Positions 1-8,044 of a stretch of DNA of 64,000 nt are shown here, one piece after another. Below the pieces are notes generated by a model. That model did not search any database. It saw nothing but the letters and a program-made list of their open reading frames with translations, and had not been told where the DNA came from. Every line of letters starts with the position of its first letter. Positions within the stretch are counted from its first letter, which is position 1. Origin of the DNA: Sphingobacterium sp. GVS05A (lineage in GTDB: Bacteria > Bacteroidota > Bacteroidia > Sphingobacteriales > Sphingobacteriaceae). The stretch lies in the NCBI RefSeq assembly GCF_019969845.1, contig NZ_JAHXYR010000013.1:1-64000 (forward strand). The letters are read 5' to 3'. The position numbers and the translations under genes were made by a program.

Positions 1-51
1 CATGGCTTCTGCCTTGAAGCGTTCAAAGTCGAATGGGTCTTTTTCTTTCAT
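1..51 (-). CDS. N-terminal fragment of an IS256-type (Mutator-like) transposase
   Basis: Only the first 17 codons are in the window, starting at the ATG at 51. The peptide contains DPFDFERFKAEAM, similar to the F-D-F-x-K/R-F-K-x-E-A start of Bacteroidota IS256 transposases. The DDE catalytic domain would lie outside the window. The assignment rests on this short resemblance and on the inverted-repeat-like tip 75 bases upstream, so it is tentative. Confidence 0.45.
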   Translation of the reverse strand, partial: MKEKDPFDFERFKAEAM

Positions 52-127
52 GACCGTGTCGTTTGAATAATTGAATATAAATAATCTTATTGAATTATTC
101 CTCTGACACAGTTCATGTTACAGTCTC
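1..127 (-). mobile_element. End of an IS256-family insertion sequence (runs off the window)
   Basis: The first 127 bases look like the 5' end of an IS256-type element read on the minus strand. The outer tip (about 104-127) reads on the minus strand as GAGACTGTAACATGAACTG followed by TGTCA, which resembles IS256-family terminal inverted repeats as I remember them. About 50 bases inward a reading frame begins whose first residues resemble IS256 transposases. The rest of the element lies left of the window, so the second inverted repeat and the target duplication cannot be seen. Confidence 0.55.
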
Positions 128-173
128 GTTTTTTCATTATTTTTAGTCATATCGTTTTATTTTAGTCCTTGTA

Positions 174-521
174 TTATAAGCCTTTTTCCTCCACATCCTC
201 CTCCTGGTCAGCATCGGGCGGATAGATATCCTCTTCTTCATGATCCGGCCTCTGTGGATGTTTGTCATGTTCTGGATCGATATGATCCAGATCATCTCTG
301 TCACGTTGCTCTTCCTCTGTCGGATCGGGGCCGTTAGCACTTTCCGGATAATAGTTATCCGGTGTTACTTCTTTCGAGTCAGGAACCTTTGGAGCTTTGC
401 GTACGGGTGTTCCATTATCCGTACCTGGGCTATTGCCGATAGGGTCTATTTCGTTTAGTAGTATAAAAGCATCTTCAAATGTCATCGGCGCACCACTACG
501 AAATTGAATTGTTGTTCTCAT
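174..521 (-). CDS. Acidic low-complexity hypothetical protein
   Basis: About 115 residues with no family I recognise. The N-terminal ~30 residues (TIQFRSGAPMTFEDAFILL) could form a small ordered segment. The rest is very rich in D, E and P, with EEEQRDRDD and HEEEDIYPPDADQEED stretches, so it is probably disordered and strongly negatively charged. There are two adjacent ATGs; AAAAAGGA stands four bases before the second, so I start at 521. There is no signal peptide or membrane segment. It ends 46 bases from the tip of the IS element and does not appear to be interrupted by it. Confidence 0.6.
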   Translation of the reverse strand: MRTTIQFRSGAPMTFEDAFILLNEIDPIGNSPGTDNGTPVRKAPKVPDSKEVTPDNYYPESANGPDPTEEEQRDRDDLDHIDPEHDKHPQRPDHEEEDIYPPDADQEEDVEEKGL

Positions 522-700
522 CATTCCTTTTTAAAGGTTGAACAGCTGTCAGCATCGAATCGTTGTCTTTTTGTGCGATGGGGCTGCTATTGGATGGGAT
601 AATATAGTTTCTGTACTAAAAATGAAATTAATAATAAATACAAAACTTTTCAACGATAGAGCTTGTTATTAAATTAAAGTAATTTATTAAAAAAGATACT

Positions 701-1279
701 ATGAGAAAATTTGCACTACTTTTATTGGTTACAGGCGGTATTTGTTTACAGGCAAACGCGCAGAAGATCGAAACTACACCACAGATGTCCTCCGATGTCG
801 GTGTTGAGCCTATCCGCCAAGGCAACTGGATGGTCGGTGGATCAATCGGTAGTCTGGGTTATAGTTTTGAAGGAAAGTCATTTAATGCCGCATTGCAACC
901 GCGCGCAGGCTATTTTGTGTCAGACGGTTTAGCGATCGGCGCACAGGCTAATCTTGGATTGCGAACACAGAAGGATGCGGACAACGAATGGACCTATGGT
1001 ATAGCTCCTTTTGTTCGATACTATTTTCCTCAAGGTGGCTCGTCCACAGGACGTTTTTTCGGTCAGGGTGATGTCGGTATCTCTGGGAGCTCGGTTGGAA
1101 AAAGTGCTGCATTGGCATTAGGTGCAAATGTTGGTTATGCGCATTTTATTACAAGAACTGTAGCCTTAGAAGCAACTTTCGGTTACAACTATAGCAAGGC
1201 CAGCATTAATACCGGTACTGGAGCGAGTGGTTTGGGTGTAGGCGTAGGATTCCAGATCTACTTGCCCGGTAAAAAATAA
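701..1279 (+). CDS. Outer-membrane beta-barrel protein (porin-like, OmpA_membrane/OMP_b-brl type)
   Basis: 192 residues. The N-terminus MRKFALLLLVTGGICLQANAQ is a clear Sec signal peptide with AxA-type cleavage near residue 20. The mature part alternates hydrophobic and polar residues and is rich in glycine and aromatics (GGSIGSLGYSFEG, FVRYYFPQGG, VGYAHFITRTVALEATFGYNYS). It ends in a hydrophobic strand GLGVGVGFQIYLPGKK, as small eight-stranded barrels do. It is probably a structural or porin-like outer-membrane protein; the substrate is unknown. It stands alone, with a terminator hairpin about 30 bases after the stop. Confidence 0.8.
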   Translation: MRKFALLLLVTGGICLQANAQKIETTPQMSSDVGVEPIRQGNWMVGGSIGSLGYSFEGKSFNAALQPRAGYFVSDGLAIGAQANLGLRTQKDADNEWTYGIAPFVRYYFPQGGSSTGRFFGQGDVGISGSSVGKSAALALGANVGYAHFITRTVALEATFGYNYSKASINTGTGASGLGVGVGFQIYLPGKK

Positions 1280-1308
1280 AACTTACTCCATGGGAGACCT
1301 TTAACATC

Positions 1309-1344
1309 AAGTTTCCATTCCGAAAGGTTTGGAAACTTTTTTTC
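1309..1344 (+). terminator. Intrinsic terminator after the beta-barrel gene
   Basis: AAGTTTCC (1309-1316) pairs with GGAAACTT (1331-1338). The stem is followed directly by a T run (to 1344). Confidence 0.75.
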
Positions 1345-1582
1345 AATCGACGGTGTTTATCTGGGTATTCCCAATGAAATTAGGTAATCGGAAATGCTAG
1401 GTAGGGGCCTGGAATAATAGTATGCCTCCTGCCATGACCAATAGTTGGGCTAGGTAGTCGAAAGATAAACGACGTATAAATACGGTGGACTAAAAATTAA
1501 ACACTTGTTCTGTTTTTAGTCGTTAAATTTTTGAAACATTTGATCTTTGACAACTGTTCTATCGTTAGAAAAGACAATAACA

Positions 1583-1852
1583 ATGGTGAAAGCAAAAGAT
1601 ATCGGACTGATACTTAGAGATCGAATGGGAAAATGGTCTTCCTACAATATTCCATTGCTAAAGGAATGTCACCTGAAGGATAAGATCGTTAGAAGCAACG
1701 AACTTGAAGGCATATTTGTTATCGGGAATATTGCAACAGGTTTGTATATTTTTTCACTTTATAAAAACCGCTTCATTGATCTAATGGGTAAAAGTATCGG
1801 AATGGAAGAAATATGCGAACATTTCGATGAATATAAACAAACGTTGATATAA
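1583..1852 (+). CDS. Small hypothetical protein
   Basis: 89 residues from the ATG at 1583 (MVKAKDIGLILRDRMGKW). A longer reading from a TTG at 1547 is possible but adds residues of unremarkable character. It contains a hydrophobic stretch LEGIFVIGNIATGLYIFSLY around residues 40-60, which may be buried or weakly membrane-associated. I do not recognise the family. It lies 49 bases upstream of the csbD-like gene on the same strand and could be cotranscribed with it. Confidence 0.55.
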   Translation: MVKAKDIGLILRDRMGKWSSYNIPLLKECHLKDKIVRSNELEGIFVIGNIATGLYIFSLYKNRFIDLMGKSIGMEEICEHFDEYKQTLI

Positions 1853-1901
1853 AAACTTTAATATAATATATCAATTCATTTTTAAACTAAAAAGAAGTAT
1901 T

Positions 1902-2087
1902 ATGAGTAATTTAACATGGAAAGGACGTTGGAACGAATTAAAAGGAAAAGTAAAGCAACAATATGCTGATTTGACCGATGATGATTTGTTATATGCAGAA
2001 GGTAAAGAAGATGAGTTGTTAGGAAAGTTGCAACAAAAAACTGGTAAGACAAAAGAAGAGGTGGAAGATTGGTTAGATAAAATGTAA
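1902..2087 (+). CDS. CsbD-family stress protein
   Basis: 61 residues, the usual length for the family. The start SNLTWKGRWNELKGKVKQQY and the later TDDDLLYAEGKEDELLGKLQ and TGKTKEEVEDWL are the CsbD domain nearly end to end. CsbD-like proteins are small, charged, helical proteins induced by general stress in many bacteria; their biochemical role is not settled. It is followed by a strong terminator and faces the trehalose operon, which would also fit osmotic or desiccation stress, although no shared regulation is visible. Confidence 0.92.
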   Translation: MSNLTWKGRWNELKGKVKQQYADLTDDDLLYAEGKEDELLGKLQQKTGKTKEEVEDWLDKM

Positions 2088-2124
2088 GCATTCGATTAAG
2101 TTGTAAACTTACATATAAGAAGAG

Positions 2125-2157
2125 AATGCGGTCAATATTTTTTGACCGCATTTTTTA
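2125..2157. terminator. Terminator between csbD and the trehalose operon
   Basis: A perfect 11-bp inverted repeat, AATGCGGTCAA (2125-2135) and TTGACCGCATT (2142-2152), is followed by a T run on the plus strand. It serves the csbD-like gene. It also stands just beyond the stop of the convergent GH15 gene. Confidence 0.85.
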
Positions 2158-2169
2158 TGCTTTTATGTA

Positions 2170-3984
2170 TTATAATGAAAAGATGGGCTTGTCCAATTTA
2201 ATGGCGAGCCGATATACAGCGTTCATCAGTCCTACGTGGCTGTATGCCTGTGGGAAATTGCCCCATTGGCTACCATTATCTTCCGTAACATCCTCACTGA
2301 ATAAACCTAGATGGTTACTGTAGGCCAACAACTTTTCCAGTATTTCTTTTGCTTCTTCAACTCTTCCTACGCAGGCCAAAGCCTCCACATACCAGAATGC
2401 ACAGACTAAAAAGGTAGATTTGGGTTTACCAAAATCATCTTGGTGCTTGTAGCGGTAAAAGAGTCCATTTTCACCTTTCAGTTCTTTTTCAAGCATTTCG
2501 AGATGCTGCCAAGCCCGATCTGATTTGGGATCTAAGTAATCCATGACAATCAGCTGTAGTGTGCTGGCATCTAAATTTCGGCTGTTCAATGCATTTTGGT
2601 AAACTTTTCTTTCTTCATCATAGCAGGCTTCAATATAGGTGGCTGCCTTTTCGAGCAAAACAGTGGCGCGCTGTTCCATATCTTGATAACCATTTTGGCG
2701 TGCGATAAGCAAAGCAGCCTTGCAGCCGACCCATTGAAAAAGGTTGGAATAACAATGGTGATTGGCAAAATTTCTGAATTCCCAGATTCCGGCATCTTTC
2801 TCATCGATCGTTGCTTCGATTTTCTCCAGGATAAAGTTTACCCAGCCTAATACATTTTTGTTCTCGTGGATTTTGAAGCGTTGGTCTGTAAACAGTGGGA
2901 GTAGGGCTATCATCGCCTGGCCATAAACATCATTCTGGATATGTTCGAATGCTTGATTGCCGATGCGAACAGGACCACTATCTTGATATCCTTTTAGATC
3001 AGGTAGGATATGTTCCGTCAATTCAGAGGTTCCCAATATGCCATATAAGGGTTGAAGCCTTCCCGGGTTGTGATGCGTAATACCAGCGATATAGTTGGCA
3101 AAACTTTCCATTTCTTCAAACTGACCGATATGTGTCAATGCGGTCAATACATAATAGCTGTCACGGACCCAACAATAGCGATAATCCCAGTTCCTTCCTG
3201 AACCCGGAAATTCGGGTAGGCTGGTGGTCGATGCGGCAATAATAGCTCCCGTATCTTCATATTGGTGTAATTTGAGTACCAGGGCCGAACGAATCACTTC
3301 TTTTTGGTAAATATTGGGGATACTGCATCTTTTAATCCAGCGCTGCCAGTAGCTCAATGTTTTGACAAAGAAGTCTTCACAGGTACTGGCAATCGCAGAT
3401 TCGAAAGCTGCATCATAGGTCAATATAAGATATTTATTCTCGCTGATGATTGTCCAGCTGTCCTCTTGAAAAAAATGTGATATAGGTACATCTGTCGTCA
3501 GGCGAATGCGTTCACCGATATCAGCACTACTATAGAGAATATGGTTACTTCCCCGTGTAGCTTTTAACGCATTACGACCATAATTTCCTGTTGGTTGACA
3601 TTGGATATTAACACTGGGTGCCCCGCGTAGCGGTTCTATTTTACGGATCAACATCAACGGTTTAAAATATCGTCCAAATTGTTCGAATCGGGGGGCGAAA
3701 TCTGTAATGCGATAGGCAAAAGATTCAGTATGGATTTCTGTACAGAGGATATTTGAATTTTTGATGTAATACTGTTTCGTTTCTACAATTTCTTCTTCCG
3801 GTTTTACGACGAAACAGCCCCCTTGGTTTTTATCTATTAGACCACCAAAAACAAAACTATCTTCAAATGATGGCCAACATAACCAAGAGATATTACTGTT
3901 GATGTCTACATGCGCTATATAGGAACAGTTGCCAATTATACCCGCTTGATACATATGTCTGTTTGCTGTCTTATTTTCCTTCAT
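2170..3984 (-). CDS. Glycoside hydrolase family 15 protein (glucoamylase/trehalase type)
   Basis: 604 residues, normal for bacterial GH15 proteins. The N-terminal domain has ISWLCWPSFEDSFVFGGL, the typical all-beta GH15 entry motif. The (alpha/alpha)6 catalytic domain shows RNWDYRYCWVRDSYYVLTAL near residue 275 and SQWGNFPQAYSHVGLMNAV near the end. There is no signal peptide, so it acts in the cytoplasm. Its start codon overlaps the end of the upstream trehalose synthase/phosphatase gene by 14 bases, so the two are translated as one operon. GH15 enzymes in this setting are usually trehalases or alpha-glucan hydrolases. Turnover of the trehalose made by its neighbour is the simplest role, but the substrate cannot be proved from sequence. 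Confidence 0.9.
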   Translation of the reverse strand: MKENKTANRHMYQAGIIGNCSYIAHVDINSNISWLCWPSFEDSFVFGGLIDKNQGGCFVVKPEEEIVETKQYYIKNSNILCTEIHTESFAYRITDFAPRFEQFGRYFKPLMLIRKIEPLRGAPSVNIQCQPTGNYGRNALKATRGSNHILYSSADIGERIRLTTDVPISHFFQEDSWTIISENKYLILTYDAAFESAIASTCEDFFVKTLSYWQRWIKRCSIPNIYQKEVIRSALVLKLHQYEDTGAIIAASTTSLPEFPGSGRNWDYRYCWVRDSYYVLTALTHIGQFEEMESFANYIAGITHHNPGRLQPLYGILGTSELTEHILPDLKGYQDSGPVRIGNQAFEHIQNDVYGQAMIALLPLFTDQRFKIHENKNVLGWVNFILEKIEATIDEKDAGIWEFRNFANHHCYSNLFQWVGCKAALLIARQNGYQDMEQRATVLLEKAATYIEACYDEERKVYQNALNSRNLDASTLQLIVMDYLDPKSDRAWQHLEMLEKELKGENGLFYRYKHQDDFGKPKSTFLVCAFWYVEALACVGRVEEAKEILEKLLAYSNHLGLFSEDVTEDNGSQWGNFPQAYSHVGLMNAVYRLAIKLDKPIFSL

Positions 3985-6166
3985 GATTTATAATAAGTTG
4001 ATTTAAAAATTGAAGTACATCTTCCTGTTGATCCAAATAATATTTTGCTGCCGATTTATTGTTGCCAACTTTGATGCTAATAGTTGAGCGGGGCAGATAT
4101 TTGAAAAGATCTTCATCGGTGACATCATCACCGATAGCCAATAAAAAATCGGCTTTAATATGTCCCGCGATTTCTAGTGCAGCTTTTCCTTTGTTGACTT
4201 CGGTATTCTTAACTTCAATTACCGCATTTCCATCAAGGAGCTGTAATCCATAGTCATTTAACATGGGATTTAAAATTTCCTTCAGTTCTGCCGCTTTGAG
4301 TTCTCCGAGCCCTTGTTCCACTTTACGGTAATGCCAGGCCAAGGAGTATGGTTTGGCTTCTATAAAGGCGCCGGGTGTCTGATCAGCCAACTTTTCCATC
4401 AGCTTTTTGACTTCGGGCATCCAGTGTAGCGCCAAGCCCTTTTTGTAGGCCCAGTTAAAGTTGGGGAAATTAGACCATATCCCATGTTCAGCGACCAAAT
4501 AGTAGGAGCGTCCGTCAAACCAGGTAGACAAGCTCTCCTGCGAACGCCCGCTGATGATAACCAAAGTATTGAGTGGATCGGCGATAATACTATCCAGAAG
4601 ATTGTACAAAAGAACAGTTGGGCTGGCTTTTTGGGCATTATTTTGAAATTTGACCAGTGTGCCGTCATAATCCAAAAAAAAGAGCCTGTTATGGCTTTGT
4701 TTGTACCGTTCAGCTATACTGTTAAAAACTTTATCTGAAATTCGCCTTGCCCATTCATCACGTTGTATGGCCTTTGTTTCTGCCATACGATCTAGAAAAA
4801 GGCGAACCCAGTGCTGCACGTTAAACTTCTGTATAATCTGGCGATTCGCTTCCGTACGTTCGCGAATCTCTTCTGGTGGCATTCTAAGCGCATGATAGAT
4901 ACTATCCGCAGTTTCAGCTCGGTTGTATGGGTTGACAATAAGCGCATCTACGAGTTCCTTCGAAGCACCTGCAAATTCACTCAGGATCAATACACCATCA
5001 GAATTGGTCTTACAGGCAATATATTCCTTGCTAACGAGATTCATTCCATCTCTCGTAGAGGTAATCATACATATATCAGATGCAATATAGAGTCCTATAA
5101 GTTCTTCAAATGGAAGGGATTTATAAAAATAGAGTACGGGAGTCCAACTTAGATTGCCATAAATTGAATTGATCTCGCTTACTTTTCGGTTGATTTCATC
5201 TTTCAGTTTTTTATATTGTGACACCTTATCTCTGGAAGGAACGATAAGCATATACAGTATGACTTTTGAATGCCATTCTGGATATTTTTCAAGGAAGGTT
5301 AGGAAAGCACGTAGTCTTTCCAATATTCCTTTGCTATAGTCAAGCCGGTCTACTGATATTATTATTTTTTGGTCTGGAAAATGACTGCGAAATTGGGTAG
5401 CGATGGCATTAACTTCGGGAAGCGAACTCGTGTGGACAAACTTGTCGTAGTCTATTCCCATGGGAAAGGATTCGACAAATATATGTCTATCTCTGTATTT
5501 GAGCTGATTGTGACCACAAGGTACATGCAATACTTTCTTGCAGGCGTTAAGAAAGTTCTGACTGTCTGCAAATGTGTGAAAGCCAATAAGATCGGCGCCG
5601 AGTAAGCCCCCAATGAGTTCTTTCCGCTGCGGAAGGTTCATAAATAATTCTTCCGATGGGAAGGGGATATGGTGAAAATAGCCGATATTGAGTTCCTGAT
5701 TTTCTTGACGTAATAATTGTGGCAGCAACATGAGCTGATAGTCCTGTACCCAAATAAAATCAGGAGCATCTTGTATGGCTAGTGCAGCATCACAAAATTT
5801 TTTATTGACAGTAACATAGGTCGACCAGTATTCCCGGTCAAAGTGAATATAGCTCGGCTGATAATGGCAGATCGGCCAGAGGACCTCATTGGAGTAGCCT
5901 TCGTAGAAGTTGTGGATTTCCTCTTTTGATAAGAAGACGGGTAGCAGATTCATCGGCTTGAGCAGTGCAATGATTTTCTCTTTTTCACTGTTATCTTTGG
6001 GAACTATTCCCGGCCAGCCAACCCAGCAGATTTCAGTAGAGTCAAAGGCTGAATTTAGGCCAGTAGCCAAACCACCGGCACTAGGTTTGATGATAAGTTT
6101 GTCTTTTTTTCGTTCTATTTGTATCGGCAGTCTATTTGAAATTATTATTTTCTTTTTATTCTTCAT
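3971..6166 (-). CDS. Bifunctional trehalose-6-phosphate synthase/phosphatase
   Basis: 731 residues, an OtsA-OtsB fusion. The N-terminal GT20 domain (to about residue 470) has IIISNRLPI, CWVGWPGI, IGYFHHIPFPSEELF and VDRLDYSKGI, the motifs for binding glucose-6-phosphate and the nucleotide sugar. The C-terminal HAD phosphatase domain has LFFLDYDGTLVKF (nucleophile Asp), TLVIISGRSQ and LLAIGDDVTDEDLF (metal-binding Asp). Both catalytic sets look intact, so the protein should make trehalose from UDP-glucose and glucose-6-phosphate in two steps. It is the first gene of an operon with the GH15 hydrolase. No promoter with both consensus boxes is obvious in the 260 bases upstream. Confidence 0.95.
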   Translation of the reverse strand: MKNKKKIIISNRLPIQIERKKDKLIIKPSAGGLATGLNSAFDSTEICWVGWPGIVPKDNSEKEKIIALLKPMNLLPVFLSKEEIHNFYEGYSNEVLWPICHYQPSYIHFDREYWSTYVTVNKKFCDAALAIQDAPDFIWVQDYQLMLLPQLLRQENQELNIGYFHHIPFPSEELFMNLPQRKELIGGLLGADLIGFHTFADSQNFLNACKKVLHVPCGHNQLKYRDRHIFVESFPMGIDYDKFVHTSSLPEVNAIATQFRSHFPDQKIIISVDRLDYSKGILERLRAFLTFLEKYPEWHSKVILYMLIVPSRDKVSQYKKLKDEINRKVSEINSIYGNLSWTPVLYFYKSLPFEELIGLYIASDICMITSTRDGMNLVSKEYIACKTNSDGVLILSEFAGASKELVDALIVNPYNRAETADSIYHALRMPPEEIRERTEANRQIIQKFNVQHWVRLFLDRMAETKAIQRDEWARRISDKVFNSIAERYKQSHNRLFFLDYDGTLVKFQNNAQKASPTVLLYNLLDSIIADPLNTLVIISGRSQESLSTWFDGRSYYLVAEHGIWSNFPNFNWAYKKGLALHWMPEVKKLMEKLADQTPGAFIEAKPYSLAWHYRKVEQGLGELKAAELKEILNPMLNDYGLQLLDGNAVIEVKNTEVNKGKAALEIAGHIKADFLLAIGDDVTDEDLFKYLPRSTISIKVGNNKSAAKYYLDQQEDVLQFLNQLIINHEGK

Positions 6167-6383
6167 AAAAATATTAGATCGATTTATTTGCAGTTTAGAA
6201 GAGTTATAATGAATATAACGATGGGTGCGTACCTATATAACTGAACAAAGCCTAGCTCAAAATCGTTTTGATTAATTCAAATAAGGTCTATTGGTGATTT
6301 TTATCGGACTTAAATAGAAAATTTAGGTAATAGTTAGTTCCGCTTTACTTTTAGCTGTAAATAGGGGTGATAATTATTTCAAA

Positions 6384-6417
6384 AAAAAGACCTGTAGTGT
6401 TCGCTACAGGTCTTTTT
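6384..6417. terminator. Terminator upstream of the trehalose operon, downstream of the nucleosidase
   Basis: AAAAAGACCTGTAG (6384-6397) and CTACAGGTCTTTTT (6404-6417) form a perfect 14-bp stem with a 6-base loop. It lies 15 bases beyond the stop of the minus-strand nucleosidase gene and carries T runs in both directions. Confidence 0.9.
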
Positions 6418-6432
6418 ATAGCGTGTTCAGTC

Positions 6433-7077
6433 TTATGAAACGCTCGGGATGTCTATTTTTTCCTTGACCAGTCGGTCTCTCATAAACTCATCGAGGATTG
6501 TCCCCAATCGCCCCGAAATTTCACCAAGGATACTTTCCCAATCTTTTACTGTACCATCACAGTTATCTGAAACGATCTTAATACTGTGAAAAGGCAGATT
6601 TTTGAGCAAGCAGAAATTTGCCAGCGCATAGGATTCCATATCAAAGGCCAAAGGGTTCAGGTGTCTGATATCGTGATAGAATGCCGTATTGACATTGATA
6701 AAACGATCTGAAGTCAGCAGCGCCTCTTCGTAGTTAAATTCGTCAAGAGAAACCGATTCGATTACTCCTTGTCCTTTTAGGAAAAGTGTATTTTCTAAAA
6801 AGAATCCATCTGTATAAGCATCGCCCTGAGCATAGTAGCTCGGATACAATACATGCCCAATTGGGTATTTTGTGCATCCGATCGTGCCGACATTCAGTAG
6901 AACAGGATTGATGCCCAGTGCTTTGATGTCTTCATAGAGCGTTGCCAACGACAAAAGCGCGTTTACTTTTCCAACACCTATTTCATAGATGAAGGTTGAT
7001 TTATTTTCGGTAGTAAAAGATAATTCATTTTTATTTGCTACCAGAATGATTGTTTCAATCTCTTTGTTAAGAATCAT
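6433..7077 (-). CDS. Nucleosidase of the PNP/UDP (MTA/SAH nucleosidase-like) family
   Basis: 214 residues. It shows EIGVGKVNALLSL near residue 31 (phosphorylase/nucleosidase family start), LNVGTIGC, LAFDMESYALANF (the D-M-E ribose-binding motif of MTA/SAH nucleosidases) and KIVSDNCDG (the S-D catalytic motif). Its start ATG follows the luxS stop codon directly, so it is translationally coupled to luxS. The expected reaction is hydrolysis of S-adenosylhomocysteine to adenine and S-ribosylhomocysteine, which LuxS then splits. It is more divergent than classical Pfs, so a related nucleoside substrate is possible, but the neighbour argues for SAH. Confidence 0.82.
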   Translation of the reverse strand: MILNKEIETIILVANKNELSFTTENKSTFIYEIGVGKVNALLSLATLYEDIKALGINPVLLNVGTIGCTKYPIGHVLYPSYYAQGDAYTDGFFLENTLFLKGQGVIESVSLDEFNYEEALLTSDRFINVNTAFYHDIRHLNPLAFDMESYALANFCLLKNLPFHSIKIVSDNCDGTVKDWESILGEISGRLGTILDEFMRDRLVKEKIDIPSVS

Positions 7078-7584
7078 TTAATTTTCTTCAATATAAGGGT
7101 ATTCGAAAGCGAGCTCTCCAGCATTGATTAAATGCAAGAAATTGACACAGGCTTGTTTCGATGTAGTGAAATCCATGAATGTGTAGTTACCACAGCTGAT
7201 CGGATTTTGAAAAGGTACTTCGTATCCTTCAGTCAAAATCGTTTCCAGCACTTCTTTCATCAATTCGGCTACAGCTTGGGGACTTCTGTCTGTACCCGCT
7301 AAGACCACATAAAATCCGGTGCAGCATCCCATTGGACCAACATAGATGACTTCATCACCCAAAATTGTTCTAATTTCTGTCGCAAAACAATGCTCCAATG
7401 TATGCATCACCTCCGGAGACAACATGCGTTCCGGTGAATTTGGTCTGATCATGCGGATATCGTAAGTCGTATAGCTTTCAATAGCGCTACTATTGGTATT
7501 GGAAGCTTTAGCATATATCCCTTGTTTCAATTTGGTATGGTCTACCGTGAAACTATTTACTTTTGCTTTTTCTTTTGTATACAT
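7078..7584 (-). CDS. luxS: S-ribosylhomocysteine lyase LuxS
   Basis: 168 residues, normal length. It carries the metal-binding motif H61-T-L-E64-H65 and the catalytic cysteine region GPMGCCTGFYV (Cys near residue 87; the family usually has GC-x-TGFY). The enzyme cleaves S-ribosylhomocysteine to homocysteine and DPD, the precursor of autoinducer-2. It is first in a two-gene operon with the nucleosidase, so the two consecutive steps of SAH recycling are encoded together. A 17-bp palindrome lies in its leader and a TACCTTTG box is further upstream. Confidence 0.97.
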   Translation of the reverse strand: MYTKEKAKVNSFTVDHTKLKQGIYAKASNTNSSAIESYTTYDIRMIRPNSPERMLSPEVMHTLEHCFATEIRTILGDEVIYVGPMGCCTGFYVVLAGTDRSPQAVAELMKEVLETILTEGYEVPFQNPISCGNYTFMDFTTSKQACVNFLHLINAGELAFEYPYIEEN

Positions 7585-7603
7585 CTTATTCTGTACATAG
7601 CTA

Positions 7604-7620
7604 TAAAGTCCAGGACTTTA
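7604..7620. promoter_or_regulatory. Perfect 17-bp palindrome in the luxS leader
   Basis: TAAAGTCCAGGACTTTA is a perfect dyad (8-base arms, central A), 20 bases before the luxS start and inside the predicted leader. It may be an operator or a hairpin affecting translation. No regulator in the window can be matched to it. Confidence 0.45.
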
Positions 7621-7651
7621 CAGGGGTTAAAAGTTGAATTTATAATTCCTA

Positions 7652-7659
7652 CAAAGGTA
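7652..7659 (-). promoter_or_regulatory. Candidate -7 promoter box of luxS
   Basis: On the minus strand this reads TACCTTTG, matching the Bacteroidota TAnnTTTG consensus. No good -33 TTG is seen at the usual distance. Confidence 0.45.
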
Positions 7660-7691
7660 GTAGATATTATTGAAAAAGATGGATGAAAAAA

Positions 7692-7982
7692 CTATTTTAA
7701 CACTTCATAATGTTCCACTGTCGGGAAGGGGTCATAATAGTGATGTAATAGTTTTTCCCATTCCTTAAATAATTGAGATTCTCTGAAACCTACTGTATGA
7801 TCCTCTAAAGTTTCCCATTCGACCAATAGGATGTATTGGTTATCCTTTTCAAGGCATTTGCGGAGTGAATGTGTTATATACCCTTTGCTGGCGCTAATGT
7901 ACTGGCAAGCAGTCTTATAATCACGTTCGAAATTAGACTGTTGTCCCTCGATAATTTGTAGTACAGCTACTTCTAAAATCAT
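7692..7982 (-). CDS. Antibiotic biosynthesis monooxygenase (ABM) domain protein
   Basis: 96 residues from the ATG at 7982 (MILEVAVLQIIEG). A TTG-like start at 8009 would add nine unconserved residues. The pattern of alternating strands, with YITHSLRKCLEKDNQYILLVEWETLEDHTVGFRES and a terminal HHYYDPFPTVEHYEVL, is that of the dimeric alpha/beta ABM fold. Members include cofactor-free monooxygenases and heme-degrading enzymes, but many are of unknown function. There is no clear partner: it lies between luxS and the LysR gene, all on the minus strand, with more than 100 bases to luxS. Confidence 0.8.
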   Translation of the reverse strand: MILEVAVLQIIEGQQSNFERDYKTACQYISASKGYITHSLRKCLEKDNQYILLVEWETLEDHTVGFRESQLFKEWEKLLHHYYDPFPTVEHYEVLK

Positions 7983-8044
7983 AATTTGTTTTTTTAAATA
8001 TATAGTCAAGTAAATATATCAAATATTTCCACGATAAAAAAGGT

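Noticed and set aside
4811..5152. Plus-strand frame of 113 codons inside the trehalose synthase gene
   Set aside because: It lies wholly within a well-supported gene on the other strand and has no recognisable protein features; a shadow frame.
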